Shown piece after piece: positions 24,476 through 34,696 of a stretch of DNA of 64,000 nucleotides. The notes under the pieces are model-generated. The model was not told the DNA's origin, made no database searches, and worked only from the letters and a program-made list of their open reading frames with translations. Within the stretch, counting starts at the first letter, position 1, and every line of letters starts with the position of its first letter. Source of the DNA: Prevotella lacticifex (GTDB lineage: Bacteria > Bacteroidota > Bacteroidia > Bacteroidales > Bacteroidaceae). The translations under genes were made by a program, and so were the position numbers. The stretch lies in assembly GCF_019973375.1 (NCBI RefSeq), contig NZ_BPTV01000001.1, forward strand, positions 1,811,798-1,875,797, given 5' to 3'.

Positions 24476-26740
24476 CTATTTCATGTGCTCCTTGGCGTAG
24501 TTCAGTGCCGAACCAGCCTTGAACCATTCTATCTGTGTCGAATTGTAGGTGTGGGCGGCCTTGAAACTCTCCTCTGTTCCGTCGGCATGGCGGAGAACGA
24601 CCGTCAGCGGACGACCGGGAGCAAAGTCAGCAAGTCCAGTGACACTGATGCTGTCGTCCTCACGCACCTTATCGTAGTCGGCCTTGTCGACGAAGGTAAG
24701 GGCGAGCACTCCCTGTTTCTTCAGATTCGTCTCGTGGATGCGTGCGAAGCTCTTGGCCAGCACCACCTTAACATTGAGGAATCGAGGCTCCATAGCGGCA
24801 TGCTCACGGCTCGAGCCCTCGCCGTAGTTGTCCTCAGCCACGACGATGGAGTTGATGCCATGGCTCTTATAGTCTTTGGCCGCGCTGCTGACAGCCTTAT
24901 ACTCGTTGTCGAGACGGTCGAGCACCTTATTGGACTCACCATTGAAAGCGTTGACGGCACCCATGAGCAGGTTGTCGGAGATATTCTCGAGGTGTCCGCG
25001 GAACCTCAGCCATGGTCCGGCCATAGATATGTGGTCGGTGGTGCACTTTCCCTGAGTCTTGATGAGCAGCGGCATGTCGGTGTAGTCGTGACCGTCCCAT
25101 GCGGGGAACGGCTCCAAGCGCTGCAGCCGCTGGCTTGTCGGCGATATTACGACCTCAGTGTCGCGTCCGTCGTCGGTAGGCGGAATGAATCCCTTGTCGT
25201 CGACAGCGAATCCCTTCGGTGGGAACACATCGCCCGATGGCTCGTCGAGTCGCACCTCCACGCCCTCTTCGTTGACGAGAGTGTCGGTGGCGGGGTTGAA
25301 GTCGAGTCGGCCGGCAATGGCAAGGGCCACGGTGAGCTCCGGTGAGCCGATGAATGCGAAGGTATTGGGATTGCCGTCGGCACGGCGGCGGAAGTTACGG
25401 TTGAACGATGTGACGATGGCATTCTTGCGGTTGTTGTCGTCGGTATGGCGGTGCCACTGTCCGATGCAGGGTCCGCAGGCGTTGGTCATAATCACTCCGC
25501 CGATGGCCTGGAGGTCGTCGATGAGCCCATCGCGGCGCGCGGTGAAGTAAATCTGTTCCGAGCCCGGATTGATGATGAGCTGAGCCTTGGCCTTCAGTCC
25601 CTTAGCCTTTGCTTGGCGGGCTACGGAAGCAGCTTTTGCAAGGTCCTCATAGCTCGAGTTGGTGCACGAGCCGATGAGTCCCACCTCAACAGTCATAGGA
25701 TAGTCCTCACGAGGCCCCTTGGTCTTCATCTCGCTCAGCGGTGTGGCAGCATCGGGAGTGAACGGACCATTGAGATGGGGCTCTATGCTGCCGAGGTCGA
25801 TTTCGACAATCTGGTCGTAGTATTTGTCTGGGTGATCATATACATCAGCATCGGCCACGAGGTCGGAGGCAACGCCCACGGCCATGTCGGCAACCTCATC
25901 ACGACCCGTCTCGCGCAGATAGTCCTCTGTATTGCCGTCGAAGGGGAATATAGAGCATGTGGCTCCGAGCTCAGCACCCATATTGCAGATTGTGGCGCGG
26001 CCTGTAGCTGAGAGCGTTGCTACGCCCTCACCGTAGTACTCGAGGATAGCGTTGGTGCCGCCCTTCACCGTCAGCAGTCCGAGGATATAAAGGATGACAT
26101 CTTTCGGCGATGCCCATCCATTGAGCTTTCCCGTGAGGTGAACGCCGATGATGCGCGGCATCTTCAGTTCCCACGGTTGTCCGGTGAGCACGTCGACGGC
26201 ATCGGCACCGCCAACACCGATGGCCACCATACCGAGTCCTCCGGCGTTGGGAGTGTGAGAGTCGGTGCCAATCATCATTCCGCCGGGGAAAGCATAGTTC
26301 TCGAGCACCACCTGATGGATGATGCCGGCACCGGGAGCCCAGAATCCGATGTGGTACTTGCGGCTCACGCTCTGGAGAAAGTCGTAAACCTCCTTGTTAG
26401 TCTTACGGGCTTCGGGAAGGTCCTTCTCCACACCCACATCGGCTCTTATGAGATGGTCGCAATGGACAGTGGCGGGAACGGCCACACGGTCCTTGCCAGC
26501 GTTCATGAACTGGAGCAGGGCCATCTGAGCGGTGGCATCCTGCATGGCCACGCGGTTCGGTCGGAAGTCGACGTAGTCGTCCAAACGCTTGTAGGGACGA
26601 AGACCCGACTTGTCGTAAACATGAGCGTAAAGCACTTTCTCGGCGTAAGTAAGACTGCGGCCAAGGACTTTGCGTGCGTTAGCTACTTCCCCAGAATATG
26701 AGGCATAAAAATCACGGAGCATTTCGATGTCAAGTACCAT
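24476..26740 (-). CDS. acn: Aconitate hydratase
   Basis: This 754-residue iron-sulfur enzyme interconverts citrate and isocitrate. The three cluster cysteines are visible in [13 protein letters not shown] and in ACGPCIGQW, and the substrate block [23 protein letters not shown] is intact. The C-terminal swivel domain includes [17 protein letters not shown]. Size and motifs match the mitochondrial-type aconitase used by Bacteroidetes, not the larger AcnA/IRP type. It is first in the operon with gltA; a -7-like element lies at 26796-26803. Confidence 0.95.
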   Translation of the reverse strand: MVLDIEMLRDFYASYSGEVANARKVLGRSLTYAEKVLYAHVYDKSGLRPYKRLDDYVDFRPNRVAMQDATAQMALLQFMNAGKDRVAVPATVHCDHLIRADVGVEKDLPEARKTNKEVYDFLQSVSRKYHIGFWAPGAGIIHQVVLENYAFPGGMMIGTDSHTPNAGGLGMVAIGVGGADAVDVLTGQPWELKMPRIIGVHLTGKLNGWASPKDVILYILGLLTVKGGTNAILEYYGEGVATLSATGRATICNMGAELGATCSIFPFDGNTEDYLRETGRDEVADMAVGVASDLVADADVYDHPDKYYDQIVEIDLGSIEPHLNGPFTPDAATPLSEMKTKGPREDYPMTVEVGLIGSCTNSSYEDLAKAASVARQAKAKGLKAKAQLIINPGSEQIYFTARRDGLIDDLQAIGGVIMTNACGPCIGQWHRHTDDNNRKNAIVTSFNRNFRRRADGNPNTFAFIGSPELTVALAIAGRLDFNPATDTLVNEEGVEVRLDEPSGDVFPPKGFAVDDKGFIPPTDDGRDTEVVISPTSQRLQRLEPFPAWDGHDYTDMPLLIKTQGKCTTDHISMAGPWLRFRGHLENISDNLLMGAVNAFNGESNKVLDRLDNEYKAVSSAAKDYKSHGINSIVVAEDNYGEGSSREHAAMEPRFLNVKVVLAKSFARIHETNLKKQGVLALTFVDKADYDKVREDDSISVTGLADFAPGRPLTVVLRHADGTEESFKAAHTYNSTQIEWFKAGSALNYAKEHMK

Positions 26741-26795
26741 AATCTATAACTTTTAATCTTGATTGCGTAATTGCTTATTTCTTTCAACCCAAGTG

Positions 26796-26803
26796 CAAAG
26801 ATA
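26796..26803 (-). promoter_or_regulatory. Probable -7 element of the acn-gltA operon
   Basis: On the minus strand this reads TATCTTTG, matching TAnnTTTG, about 56 bases before the acn start. No clear -33 TTTG sits at the usual distance. Confidence 0.5.
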
Positions 26804-27054
26804 CATAATTATATTCACAATTAAAATAAAATGCAAGATTATTTCTAAAAATGTAAATTTATGGGGGTTTTATTCCAGTATAACGTGATTATTGTGGTGA
26901 TTTTTCGCTATCACGATAGCTTCATGCTCGTTTTCCGTGGCATTAGATGGCCGCAAAATGTAAGGTATTTTATCGTCGGGAAAACGGGAGAAACCATGGA
27001 ATTCTCTTTACATTATTTATTATTTTCGTCATCTCATCGAAATGAGGAAGCGAT

Positions 27055-27146
27055 TTGGGCCGTTTTGCGATGCAATATGGTCCATTTTACAACGCGAAAC
27101 GGACCGTTTTAGAACGCGAAACGGACTGAATTGGTAAGCCGTTGAG
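27055..27146. repeat. 22-bp palindromic repeat array, copy 2 of 4
   Basis: Units GGGCCGTTTTGCGAT, GCAATATGGTCCATTTTAC, GCGAAACGGACCGTTTTAG and GCGAAACGGACTGAATTG follow at about 22-bp spacing and end in GGTAAGCCGTTGAGTATCA, which resembles the end of copy 4 (CGTAAGCCATTGTGTATCA). It lies in the 566-base gap upstream of acn. The rest of that gap is AT-rich with no gene I can support. Confidence 0.8.
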
Positions 27147-27306
27147 TATCAGAGGCTAACAAGAACGATTCGCGAATAGAATCGATTTTGAATAATTATT
27201 ACATTCTTAGCGGTCCTTCATATTGAAGACGGAAGAGAAAGAAGGGGTCATAAACGCTGAGAACGGGACTGTGCCCGTTCTCAGAATCAGTATTTCGGTG
27301 AAGGTT

Positions 27307-28512
27307 TTACTCGACGTAGAGGACGAGCCCCTTGAGATATTCGCCTTCGGGATGATAAATGTTTATGGGGTGGTCAGCTGGCTGATGGAGCTGATGGAGG
27401 ATTCGCACCCTACGGCCCGTTTGCGCGGCAGCGGTAAAGACGGCCTCACGGAAGTTGTCTTTCGTCACAACCTGCGAGCAACTGAAGGTGAAGAGTATTC
27501 CTCCATGACGAATCTTTTGCAACCCTTTGACATTCAACCGAGTATATCCGCGGAGACCATTGCGCAGAGCCTTACGGTGCTTGGCAAAGGCCGGAGGGTC
27601 GAGGACGATGAGGTCGTAGGTGTCGTCGTGCTCATCGAGATATTTGAAAGCATCCTCGGCGTAAGCCTCATGGCGGCTGTCACCGGGGAAGTTGAGGTCG
27701 ACATTGGCACGTGTGAGCTCAATGGCTTTGGCAGAGCTGTCGACGGAGTGGACGAGACGTGCCCCGCCACGGAGAGCATAGACGGAGAACCCACCGGTAT
27801 AGCAGAACATATTCAGAACGGAACGGCCGTGAGCATAGTGCTCGAGCAGGGCCCTGTTCTCGCGCTGGTCGACGAAGAACCCTGTCTTCTGACCCTTGAG
27901 CCAGTCGATGTGGAACTTCAGTCCGTTCTCAATGGCTATGTTATTCTCGGTAGAGCCGTAGATGAAGCCGTTTTCCTGACCGAGATTGGCCTTGAAGGGC
28001 AGTGTCGTCTCACTTTTATAATAAATGGCATGAAGATTATCGCCCATAACATCGACAAGGGCTTCGGCAACAGCCTGACGACAGACGTGCATCCCCACGC
28101 TGTGAGCCTGCATCACGGCGGTATCGCCATAGATATCGATTATCAGTCCGGGGAGATTGTCACCCTCGCCATGAACGAGGCGGTAGGTGGTGTTGACCTC
28201 AGGAGTGATAAGCTCTGATGAGCCGTTGCGGATGACACCGATGGACTGCCGCACTTCATAAGCTTTCTTCAGCCGTGTGCGCCAAAAGTCGGCATCGATG
28301 GTGATATCGTCGAAACTGAGAATACGGACGGCGATGGAGCCAATCTGATAGTGACCGACGGCGAGGAACTTCCTGTCGTGGCCAACGACTCTGACGATAT
28401 CGCCCTCCTCTACTCCATCGTCAACTCTCTCTATGGCTCCGGAGAATATCCACGGATGAAAGCGCAGAATGCTGCTTTCTTTTCCTTTCTTTAGTATTAC
28501 TGTCTTATACAT
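27307..28512 (-). CDS. rlmI: RlmI-type 23S rRNA (cytosine-5) methyltransferase
   Basis: The protein has 401 residues. The N-terminal PUA-like domain opens with ILRFHPWIFSGAIERVDD, and a class I SAM-dependent methyltransferase follows (VLNMFCYTGGFSVYALRGGA, the SAM-binding loop). The catalytic blocks LIVLDPPAFAKHRKAL and FTFSCSQVVTKDNF are present, the latter with the probable catalytic Cys. The family methylates 23S rRNA at C1962 in E. coli; the exact position here is inferred. A 3'-5' exonuclease gene lies 21 bases upstream on the same strand, so the two are probably cotranscribed. Confidence 0.88.
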   Translation of the reverse strand: MYKTVILKKGKESSILRFHPWIFSGAIERVDDGVEEGDIVRVVGHDRKFLAVGHYQIGSIAVRILSFDDITIDADFWRTRLKKAYEVRQSIGVIRNGSSELITPEVNTTYRLVHGEGDNLPGLIIDIYGDTAVMQAHSVGMHVCRQAVAEALVDVMGDNLHAIYYKSETTLPFKANLGQENGFIYGSTENNIAIENGLKFHIDWLKGQKTGFFVDQRENRALLEHYAHGRSVLNMFCYTGGFSVYALRGGARLVHSVDSSAKAIELTRANVDLNFPGDSRHEAYAEDAFKYLDEHDDTYDLIVLDPPAFAKHRKALRNGLRGYTRLNVKGLQKIRHGGILFTFSCSQVVTKDNFREAVFTAAAQTGRRVRILHQLHQPADHPINIYHPEGEYLKGLVLYVE

Positions 28513-28533
28513 ATTATATAGTAGAGCCTGTTC

Positions 28534-29235
28534 TTACTTGTTTGAGTCTTTCCTGTGATTTGATTTAACGACAGCAATGGAGCTGTCGGCAGCAGCCTGA
28601 GCAACGGCAACAGTGGCCGTATCTCTGACCACAAGCTCATAGTCGTGGCTGGCTTTCATCCGCTGCATCTCCTCGTAGAGTTGTATGCAAGCCCAAGCAT
28701 CGGTGGCGGCGTAGCGCTTCTGAGCCTCGGTGAGCACATCGTTCTCCCAGTTTGAGAGTTGCTCGCGCTTGGAAATCCGCTGATGGAAGATGTTGGCATA
28801 CAGCTTCTGAAGACTGAGGTCCTCGATGCCGAAATCCTTGGCGTGGTCCTGAAGGTCTATGAACAAACCTTTCTTGAAACTACCCCGCTGACGGAGCATG
28901 AGCATATCGTCGTTGAGCGACAGGCCAATCTTCGGCACCGTGGTATCCTCAAGAAAACGGATGACAGAACGCGGCATGCCAATCCGATTAAGCCGGAAGA
29001 GAAAACACGTGTCGTGGTCGGACACTTGAAGAAGGGCCACCTTGTGATGCATGCCCTTGCGGAACACGGGGCGCGTCTCAGTGTCGATACCGAGAATATC
29101 GCGGGAAAGAAGGTAGTTGACAGCCTTGTCAGCCTCAGAAAGCGACTGCACGACGATGATTTTTCCATCGAATAAAACGCGCGGCAGCTCACCTATCTTC
29201 TTCTTGTCGAACTTGTTGTATAATATTTTAGTCAT
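28534..29235 (-). CDS. DEDDy 3'-5' exonuclease domain protein
   Basis: This 233-residue protein contains a ribonuclease D-like exonuclease fold. Motif I is GIDTETRPVF (Asp and Glu), motif II lies around IGLSLNDDMLML, and motif III is YAATDAWACIQLYEEM with the Tyr-x3-Asp of the DEDDy subclass. It lacks the HRDC domains of full RNase D and matches the short standalone exonucleases of Bacteroidetes. Substrate (RNA or DNA) is not determined. It is first gene of a two-gene minus-strand unit with rlmI, divergent from ftsK. Confidence 0.88.
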   Translation of the reverse strand: MTKILYNKFDKKKIGELPRVLFDGKIIVVQSLSEADKAVNYLLSRDILGIDTETRPVFRKGMHHKVALLQVSDHDTCFLFRLNRIGMPRSVIRFLEDTTVPKIGLSLNDDMLMLRQRGSFKKGLFIDLQDHAKDFGIEDLSLQKLYANIFHQRISKREQLSNWENDVLTEAQKRYAATDAWACIQLYEEMQRMKASHDYELVVRDTATVAVAQAAADSSIAVVKSNHRKDSNK

Positions 29236-29283
29236 GGGATACGTTCACATTGAGATTGCAAAATTAGAAAAAAAACATGAGTT

Positions 29284-29317
29284 TTTGGTCGTGTTCACCG
29301 CTTTTTTATTAATTTTG
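29284..29317 (+). promoter_or_regulatory. Promoter of ftsK
   Basis: TTTG at 29284-29287 and TAATTTTG at 29310-29317 are separated by 22 bases and lie 24 bases before the ftsK start. A minus-strand TAATTTTG at 29266-29259 may serve the divergent exonuclease gene. Confidence 0.65.
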
Positions 29318-29340
29318 CACTTAAATAATCAGGTTATACA

Positions 29341-31800
29341 ATGGCAAAGAAAAAATCCAACCGCCCGAGCAAGACTTTCAGCCAAGCGATTGGTCTCAAC
29401 AATATCATCAACGACAAGACTAACTTCGTCTTCGGAATCATACTTTTCTGTCTGGCTGTTTTCCTCATAATAGCCTTCGTGAGCTATTTCAGCACGGGAG
29501 CCGCCGACCAGAGTATCGTCAACGACTTGCGTCCTAACGATATTCTCAACAGCGGCAAGGAGTTTCAGAACAGCTGTGGAAGTCTCGGTGCCGTCATTTC
29601 CGACTTCTTCATCAACAAGTGTTTCGGAATCCCGGCGTTCTTCATTCCGCTGTTCATCATCGTATGGTCACTGAAATGTATGGGGGCGAAGCCAAATCTT
29701 AAACTGGGCAAGTGGTTCTTCTGCACAGCTTTGGGGATGGTGTGGTCGTCGGTGACGTTCTCCAAACTGCTCACCCCGCTTATGCCCGACAGCATTTTCA
29801 ATCCCGGTGGAGGGCACGGACAGTTTATCTGCCAGTGGTTCGAGGGACTCATCGGCAGCCCTGGGCTCATAGCGGTGCTCATCATCGTGGCCTTGGCGTT
29901 CCTCACATATCTTACTTCGGAAACCATCATCGTCGTCAGAAAGATTATGAATCCTATGGGATATATCACAAACAGGGTGAAATTCACAATCTCCGAAAAT
30001 AATGGTGATGAGCCGGGGGCAACGGCTGAGCCCGTCGACGACAATGAAGAAGCTGAGCCGGAAAGCGAAAGCACTGATGTTCAGCAGCCTATCGATCTTG
30101 ACATCGTCAACAACGACGAACCGCAGGAGGAAGCTGCTGCCAACGGTGCCGAGCCGACAGCGGTTGTTCAGCCAGCAAACGCTAACGACGGAGCAGAGAA
30201 CATCAATCTCGAAATGGGTGAGAGCCAGAAGGATGAACACGCAAAGGAGAAAGTCGTGGCCGGTAATGATGAGGTGTTGACTCCTATCAACCCCCGCGAG
30301 CCGTTCGTCAACTGGCGGTTCCCAAATGTCGATCTTCTGAAGAAATATCCGTCGGACGACATGACATCGTTTGTCCGCAAGGATGAGCTCGAACTGAAAA
30401 AGAATCAGATTATCAAGGTTCTCAACGACTTCGATGTTCAGATACGATCCATCAGAGCCACCGTAGGTCCTACCATCACCCTCTATGAGATAACCCCGGC
30501 TCCGGGAATAAGAATATCGAAAATCCGCAATCTTGAGGACGATATCGCCCTGAGTCTCGCGGCAAAGGGAATACGTATCATCGCACCGATGCCCGGAAAG
30601 GGCACTATCGGTATCGAGGTTCCTAACGAACACGCGAATATCGTCTCGATGTGGAGCATCATAAACTCAAAGAAATTTGAGGAGGCGAAGATGGAACTGC
30701 CGATAGCTTTGGGTAAGACGATTACTAACGAAGTGTTCATGGTCGACTTGGCAAAGATTCCACACCTGCTCGTAGCCGGTGCTACGGGTCAGGGTAAGTC
30801 GGTGGGACTCAACGCCATCATCACCTCACTGCTCTATAAAAAGCATCCTAACGAACTGAAAATTGTCCTCGTCGACCCAAAGAAAGTGGAGTTCAGCATC
30901 TACGCTCCTATAGCCAAACACTATATGGCTGCGCTCGACGAGAACGAGGATGAGCCGATAATCACCGACGTACAGAAGGTGGTGAAGACACTCAAGGGCC
31001 TCTGCGTGCTCATGGACAAGCGCTACGACATGCTGAAACTTGCCGGAGCAAGGAATATTAAGGAGTACAACAAGAAGTTCCTCAGCCATCATCTCAATCC
31101 CGAGGAGGGCCACGAGTATATGCCTTATATCGTGGTGGTTATAGATGAGTTCGGCGATCTTATCATGACCGCAGGCAAAGAAATCGAGATGCCTATAACA
31201 CGAATAGCCCAACTTGCGCGTGCCGTGGGTATCCACATGATTATAGCCACCCAGCGACCGACGACAAAGATTATCACCGGTACTATCAAAGCCAACTTCC
31301 CAGGGCGCATCGCTTTCCGTGTGGGGTCGCGCATCGACTCGCAGGTTATCCTCGACAGGACGGGAGCGCAGCAACTCGTGGGACGAGGCGATATGCTCTA
31401 TCTCAACGGCAGCGAGCCCACACGTGTTCAATGTGCTTTTGTCGATACTCCGGAGGTGGATGCCATCTCGAAGTTTATTGCCGACCAACCGGGGCCGGTG
31501 ACTCCAATGGAGATTCCGGAACCGGCAATGGACGAAGGAGGAGAAGGCGATGCCGGTGGCGTCGACGCACAAAAACTCGACCCGCTCTTCAGACAAGCAG
31601 CGTTAATGGTGGTACTGTCGCAGCAAGGCTCAACGAGTAAAATTCAGCGACAGTTCTCTATAGGATACAACCGCGCAGGACGTTTGATGGACCAGCTCCA
31701 TGATGCGGGTATCGTCGGTGAAGCTCACGGATCAAAGCCAAGAGAGGTACTTATTGCCGACGAGGCTACGCTGAATAATCTCCTCGACCAGCTGAAATAA
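29341..31800 (+). CDS. ftsK: FtsK/SpoIIIE DNA translocase
   Basis: This 819-residue protein has four N-terminal membrane segments (about 35-200), an acidic Glu-rich linker (about 225-310), and the translocase motor. The alpha/beta domains carry Walker A GATGQGKSVGLN (about 479) and Walker B YIVVVIDEFGDLI (about 598). The C-terminal gamma winged helix (QGSTSKIQRQFSIGYNRAGR) reads polar KOPS-like DNA sequences. FtsK pumps DNA at the division septum and activates XerCD at dif. The linker is short compared with E. coli, as usual in Bacteroidetes. The LolA-like gene follows by 24 bases. Confidence 0.96.
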   Translation: MAKKKSNRPSKTFSQAIGLNNIINDKTNFVFGIILFCLAVFLIIAFVSYFSTGAADQSIVNDLRPNDILNSGKEFQNSCGSLGAVISDFFINKCFGIPAFFIPLFIIVWSLKCMGAKPNLKLGKWFFCTALGMVWSSVTFSKLLTPLMPDSIFNPGGGHGQFICQWFEGLIGSPGLIAVLIIVALAFLTYLTSETIIVVRKIMNPMGYITNRVKFTISENNGDEPGATAEPVDDNEEAEPESESTDVQQPIDLDIVNNDEPQEEAAANGAEPTAVVQPANANDGAENINLEMGESQKDEHAKEKVVAGNDEVLTPINPREPFVNWRFPNVDLLKKYPSDDMTSFVRKDELELKKNQIIKVLNDFDVQIRSIRATVGPTITLYEITPAPGIRISKIRNLEDDIALSLAAKGIRIIAPMPGKGTIGIEVPNEHANIVSMWSIINSKKFEEAKMELPIALGKTITNEVFMVDLAKIPHLLVAGATGQGKSVGLNAIITSLLYKKHPNELKIVLVDPKKVEFSIYAPIAKHYMAALDENEDEPIITDVQKVVKTLKGLCVLMDKRYDMLKLAGARNIKEYNKKFLSHHLNPEEGHEYMPYIVVVIDEFGDLIMTAGKEIEMPITRIAQLARAVGIHMIIATQRPTTKIITGTIKANFPGRIAFRVGSRIDSQVILDRTGAQQLVGRGDMLYLNGSEPTRVQCAFVDTPEVDAISKFIADQPGPVTPMEIPEPAMDEGGEGDAGGVDAQKLDPLFRQAALMVVLSQQGSTSKIQRQFSIGYNRAGRLMDQLHDAGIVGEAHGSKPREVLIADEATLNNLLDQLK

Positions 31801-31824
31801 AACCGTGAGGGGCTTAAAACAACA

Positions 31825-32436
31825 ATGATTGGAATGAAAAAGATATTATTCATAATTATTGCCGTCATTATTTGGACTGGCACAGCCAACGCTCAGACGG
31901 CACGTGATGTTCTCGACAGAACAGCCGCAACGATAGCAAGGGCCCGCAACGGAGCCTCAGCAAGTTTCAGAATCAGCGGTCAGAGCTATGGTAATGCATC
32001 GGGACAGATAGCTATCAAGGGCAACCGATTCTACGCGACGTCGCCCGGAGTGAAGGTGTGGAACGACGGCAAGACGCAGTGGACGTTCACAAGCTCAACC
32101 AACGAGGTTACTGTGACGAAGCCAAACGACGCTCAACAGATGTCGGTGAATCCGTATAAGTTCATCTCGATATATAAATCGGGTTATCGGCTGAGTATGA
32201 GGAATGTAGCCGGACAGTACGAAGTGCACATGACAGCCATCCACCCGGCACGCTCGTTGCAGGAGGTCTATGTCACGGTGACGCGCAATTACTACCCCAC
32301 GAAGATACGTATGCGACGCGGAAAGGGATGGACAACGATAACCATCTCAAACTTCAGAATCCATAAAATAGCCGATTCCACATTCCAATTCAAAAAGAGT
32401 GCTTGTCCCGGAGCTGAAATTATCGATCTGAGATAG
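31825..32436 (+). CDS. LolA-like periplasmic lipoprotein carrier
   Basis: The protein has 203 residues with a signal peptide ending ANAQ (MKKILFIIIAVIIWTGTANA). The mature part is an incomplete beta-barrel typical of LolA-type carriers: ASFRISGQSYGNASGQIAIK, TSPGVKVWNDGKTQWTFTS and YPTKIRMRRGKGWTTITISN. These ferry lipoproteins across the periplasm to the outer membrane. Two start codons (31825 and 31834) are possible; the second gives the more typical MKK start. Location directly after ftsK is a common Bacteroidetes arrangement, and the two are probably cotranscribed. Confidence 0.82.
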   Translation: MIGMKKILFIIIAVIIWTGTANAQTARDVLDRTAATIARARNGASASFRISGQSYGNASGQIAIKGNRFYATSPGVKVWNDGKTQWTFTSSTNEVTVTKPNDAQQMSVNPYKFISIYKSGYRLSMRNVAGQYEVHMTAIHPARSLQEVYVTVTRNYYPTKIRMRRGKGWTTITISNFRIHKIADSTFQFKKSACPGAEIIDLR

Positions 32437-32497
32437 CCCCGCGCATAAGCAAAGGAGTCCTATTCTATGAAACCATAAACATTGTTCTACAAAAGAG

Positions 32498-34045
32498 ATG
32501 AAGCAAAACCGACTTGCCATAATACGCTTGCTGCTAAAGCTTTCGGCTTTAGACTATCGGCGGAGCAATGCTTATGGCGAGGGCAAGGGCGCACGGATAA
32601 TAATCGCTGTAGCAGGAATCATCTTCTGGGCAAGTCTCACGTGGCTCGGACTGCTAATGGCAGACCAGGTGAAATCCTATGGAATGACGACCGCTAACGG
32701 CGGTTCCTACGGAGCAACGCCGGTAGGATATATCTGTGGAGTGATGCCTTTCATTCTCTTTGTCGACTTCATGCTCCGACTCTCGTTTCTGCACAGCAAC
32801 ACCCAATACGCCAAGCCTTTCCTTCTTTTCCCTATTCCGAGATATGCTTGTGCCGACGTTTTCGTCATCAAGTCGATTCTTCAGCCCTTCAACCTTCTTT
32901 GGACGGGATTATTCTTTGCTTATGCGCTCACGGCAACAGAGCCTGCGGATGCAACGGCAGCGGCACTGATAATCGCTATATCGTTGTCAGCCATAGTGTT
33001 GAACAGTCTTTGGTACACTATTGTTCACACCCTTATTACGGTTAATATCACATGGTGGATATTACCGATAATCGTTTATGCCGCAATATCTATACCATTC
33101 TTCTCTGGTCAAGGCATCAGTCTCGATTCCTTCTGCGACTTTTATGCATTTGCCGGCAGCACACTGACCGAGCACTATATAATTATGTTTTTGGGGATAG
33201 CGGTCTCTTTTGCGACTCTCTTTGCCATTGGCAGAACCATCGCTTTCAAGGCTGCTGATGCCGAACTCAACGGTAATGACCGGAATTCGACAACCGAAAG
33301 CCATCGGCAAATAAGCTTCAGCAATGTCAGTAGCGAGCCATTAGTGTTCGTCAAATTGGAGCTTGCGAGCATGAAAAGGAACAAGAACCGTCGCAAGGCC
33401 TCGTTGTATGCCGTTCTCACAACAGTATTTGTAAGTATAACTCTCACGTTTACAAGCATATACAGCGATAATAATCTCGATCAAACTTATATGCTTTTGT
33501 ATGGCTTTCAAGTATTTCCCTCAATGCTTGCGGTGAACATCATGGGATATGAAGGGAACTATATCGATGTCCTAATGATGCGAAAAGAATGCATTCTCTC
33601 ACTGCTTAAAGCCAAACTCTTCATCAGTTGTGTGATGACTCTCCTACCTTTCTTATTGATGATGCCGACAGTTTTCGCCGGTACCACCGATATTCTGCGG
33701 CTTACGACCTTTGCCCTTATCACTGCAGGACCCGTGAACTGCGCTTACTTTCAGTTAGCTGTAACCAACGACAGGACCATTCCATTGGTATCGAAGATTA
33801 CCGGAAACAAAGGTAAACATATTGGAACACAGCAGATTATAACCACTATCGGTGCTCTGTTTATACCTCTCTTTGCCGTTAGGACCATGGACTCAGCCAT
33901 CGGACAATCCACAACCTCAATGGCATTGTCAGCATTCAGCATCATTGTTATAGCCACAAGCAACCTCTGGCTCAGACACATCTACGTCAGAATGGCCAAA
34001 AGAAAATACTCAAACTTAGAGAATTTTCATACCACAAGAAACTGA
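32498..34045 (+). CDS. DUF5687-type multispan membrane protein
   Basis: This 515-residue protein has about ten hydrophobic segments and the N-terminal pattern RLLLKLSALDYRRSN followed by a FLLFPIPR-like cytoplasmic stretch. It resembles the DUF5687 family, permease-like subunits of ABC exporters found in Bacteroidetes. A cognate ABC ATPase usually lies alongside but none is seen here, because the next gene converges from the other strand. The family match is from memory of conserved blocks, so function (membrane export) remains an inference. Confidence 0.65.
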   Translation: MKQNRLAIIRLLLKLSALDYRRSNAYGEGKGARIIIAVAGIIFWASLTWLGLLMADQVKSYGMTTANGGSYGATPVGYICGVMPFILFVDFMLRLSFLHSNTQYAKPFLLFPIPRYACADVFVIKSILQPFNLLWTGLFFAYALTATEPADATAAALIIAISLSAIVLNSLWYTIVHTLITVNITWWILPIIVYAAISIPFFSGQGISLDSFCDFYAFAGSTLTEHYIIMFLGIAVSFATLFAIGRTIAFKAADAELNGNDRNSTTESHRQISFSNVSSEPLVFVKLELASMKRNKNRRKASLYAVLTTVFVSITLTFTSIYSDNNLDQTYMLLYGFQVFPSMLAVNIMGYEGNYIDVLMMRKECILSLLKAKLFISCVMTLLPFLLMMPTVFAGTTDILRLTTFALITAGPVNCAYFQLAVTNDRTIPLVSKITGNKGKHIGTQQIITTIGALFIPLFAVRTMDSAIGQSTTSMALSAFSIIVIATSNLWLRHIYVRMAKRKYSNLENFHTTRN

Positions 34046-34084
34046 ATACTGCGAGTGGCAAGTCTATTTAACAATTGCTGAGAA

Positions 34085-34696
34085 TCAGAGCATTAGCACA
34101 AATCTTATCGAGCCATACAACTGCAGAGCAAAGATGTAAATGGGGAATATCCATGCGCATCTGCCCAAACCATAGGTCAGCGATGCATAAACCTGCTCCA
34201 CCGTTGTCAGCCGTCCGCTCGCTATGCCGAAAGAAAGGGAGCAAACGACCATGGCGAAAGCAATCGCCGGCAGCAGACTCTCAGAGAAACTGCTCGGAAA
34301 CAGATGTCCGGTGACACTAAGAAGGACTGCATGAGGAATGAAAGCCAATAACACCACAGCCACGATAAAAGCCACAAGCTCAGCAATTACGACCCCGAGA
34401 CCGATGCGTTCGAGGTAGCGCAGACGGCGACGGGCTATGAGATTGTGGGCCGACCTAACAAGACCACTGTTTATCATAGCCCCTCCCCCGATGATAAGGA
34501 GGATAATTTCGACGAGCATGGACACATTAAGATTCTCCGTGAAGTGGCCGAACATCCATCTGATGCCATAGCTTCCGAGAAGGGAGCGCATGTGAAGATC
34601 GGGCATAGCGGCAGTGGCTATCCACGACGAAAGTATGAGCAGCACCTCCAGTCCGACGAGCACTATGCTCACCCATGCACAAATCCTATTCCTCAT
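34085..34696 (-). CDS. Short membrane protein resembling part of an AbgT transporter
   Basis: The protein has 203 residues from the ATG at 34696, which overlaps the end of the response regulator gene by 11 bases; a TTG at 34714 is the only earlier in-frame start I see. There are about five membrane segments. The stretch LLGSYGIRWMFGHFTENLNV followed by MLVEIILLIIGGGAMINSGL resembles the N-terminal part of aminobenzoyl-glutamate (AbgT) carriers, but full AbgT proteins are about 500 residues. It may be a small family in its own right or a truncated relative. Its place as the last gene of the kinase-regulator unit suggests coexpression with them. Confidence 0.6.
   Translation of the reverse strand: MRNRICAWVSIVLVGLEVLLILSSWIATAAMPDLHMRSLLGSYGIRWMFGHFTENLNVSMLVEIILLIIGGGAMINSGLVRSAHNLIARRRLRYLERIGLGVVIAELVAFIVAVVLLAFIPHAVLLSVTGHLFPSSFSESLLPAIAFAMVVCSLSFGIASGRLTTVEQVYASLTYGLGRCAWIFPIYIFALQLYGSIRFVLML

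Noticed and set aside
23744..25345. Plus-strand open frame of 533 codons across gltA and acn
   Set aside because: Antisense to two well-identified enzymes and spans their junction; composition is that of a complementary-strand artefact.
26861..27112. Open frame of 83 codons upstream of acn
   Set aside because: AT-rich, no domain, and it terminates in the second 22-bp array; more likely non-coding.
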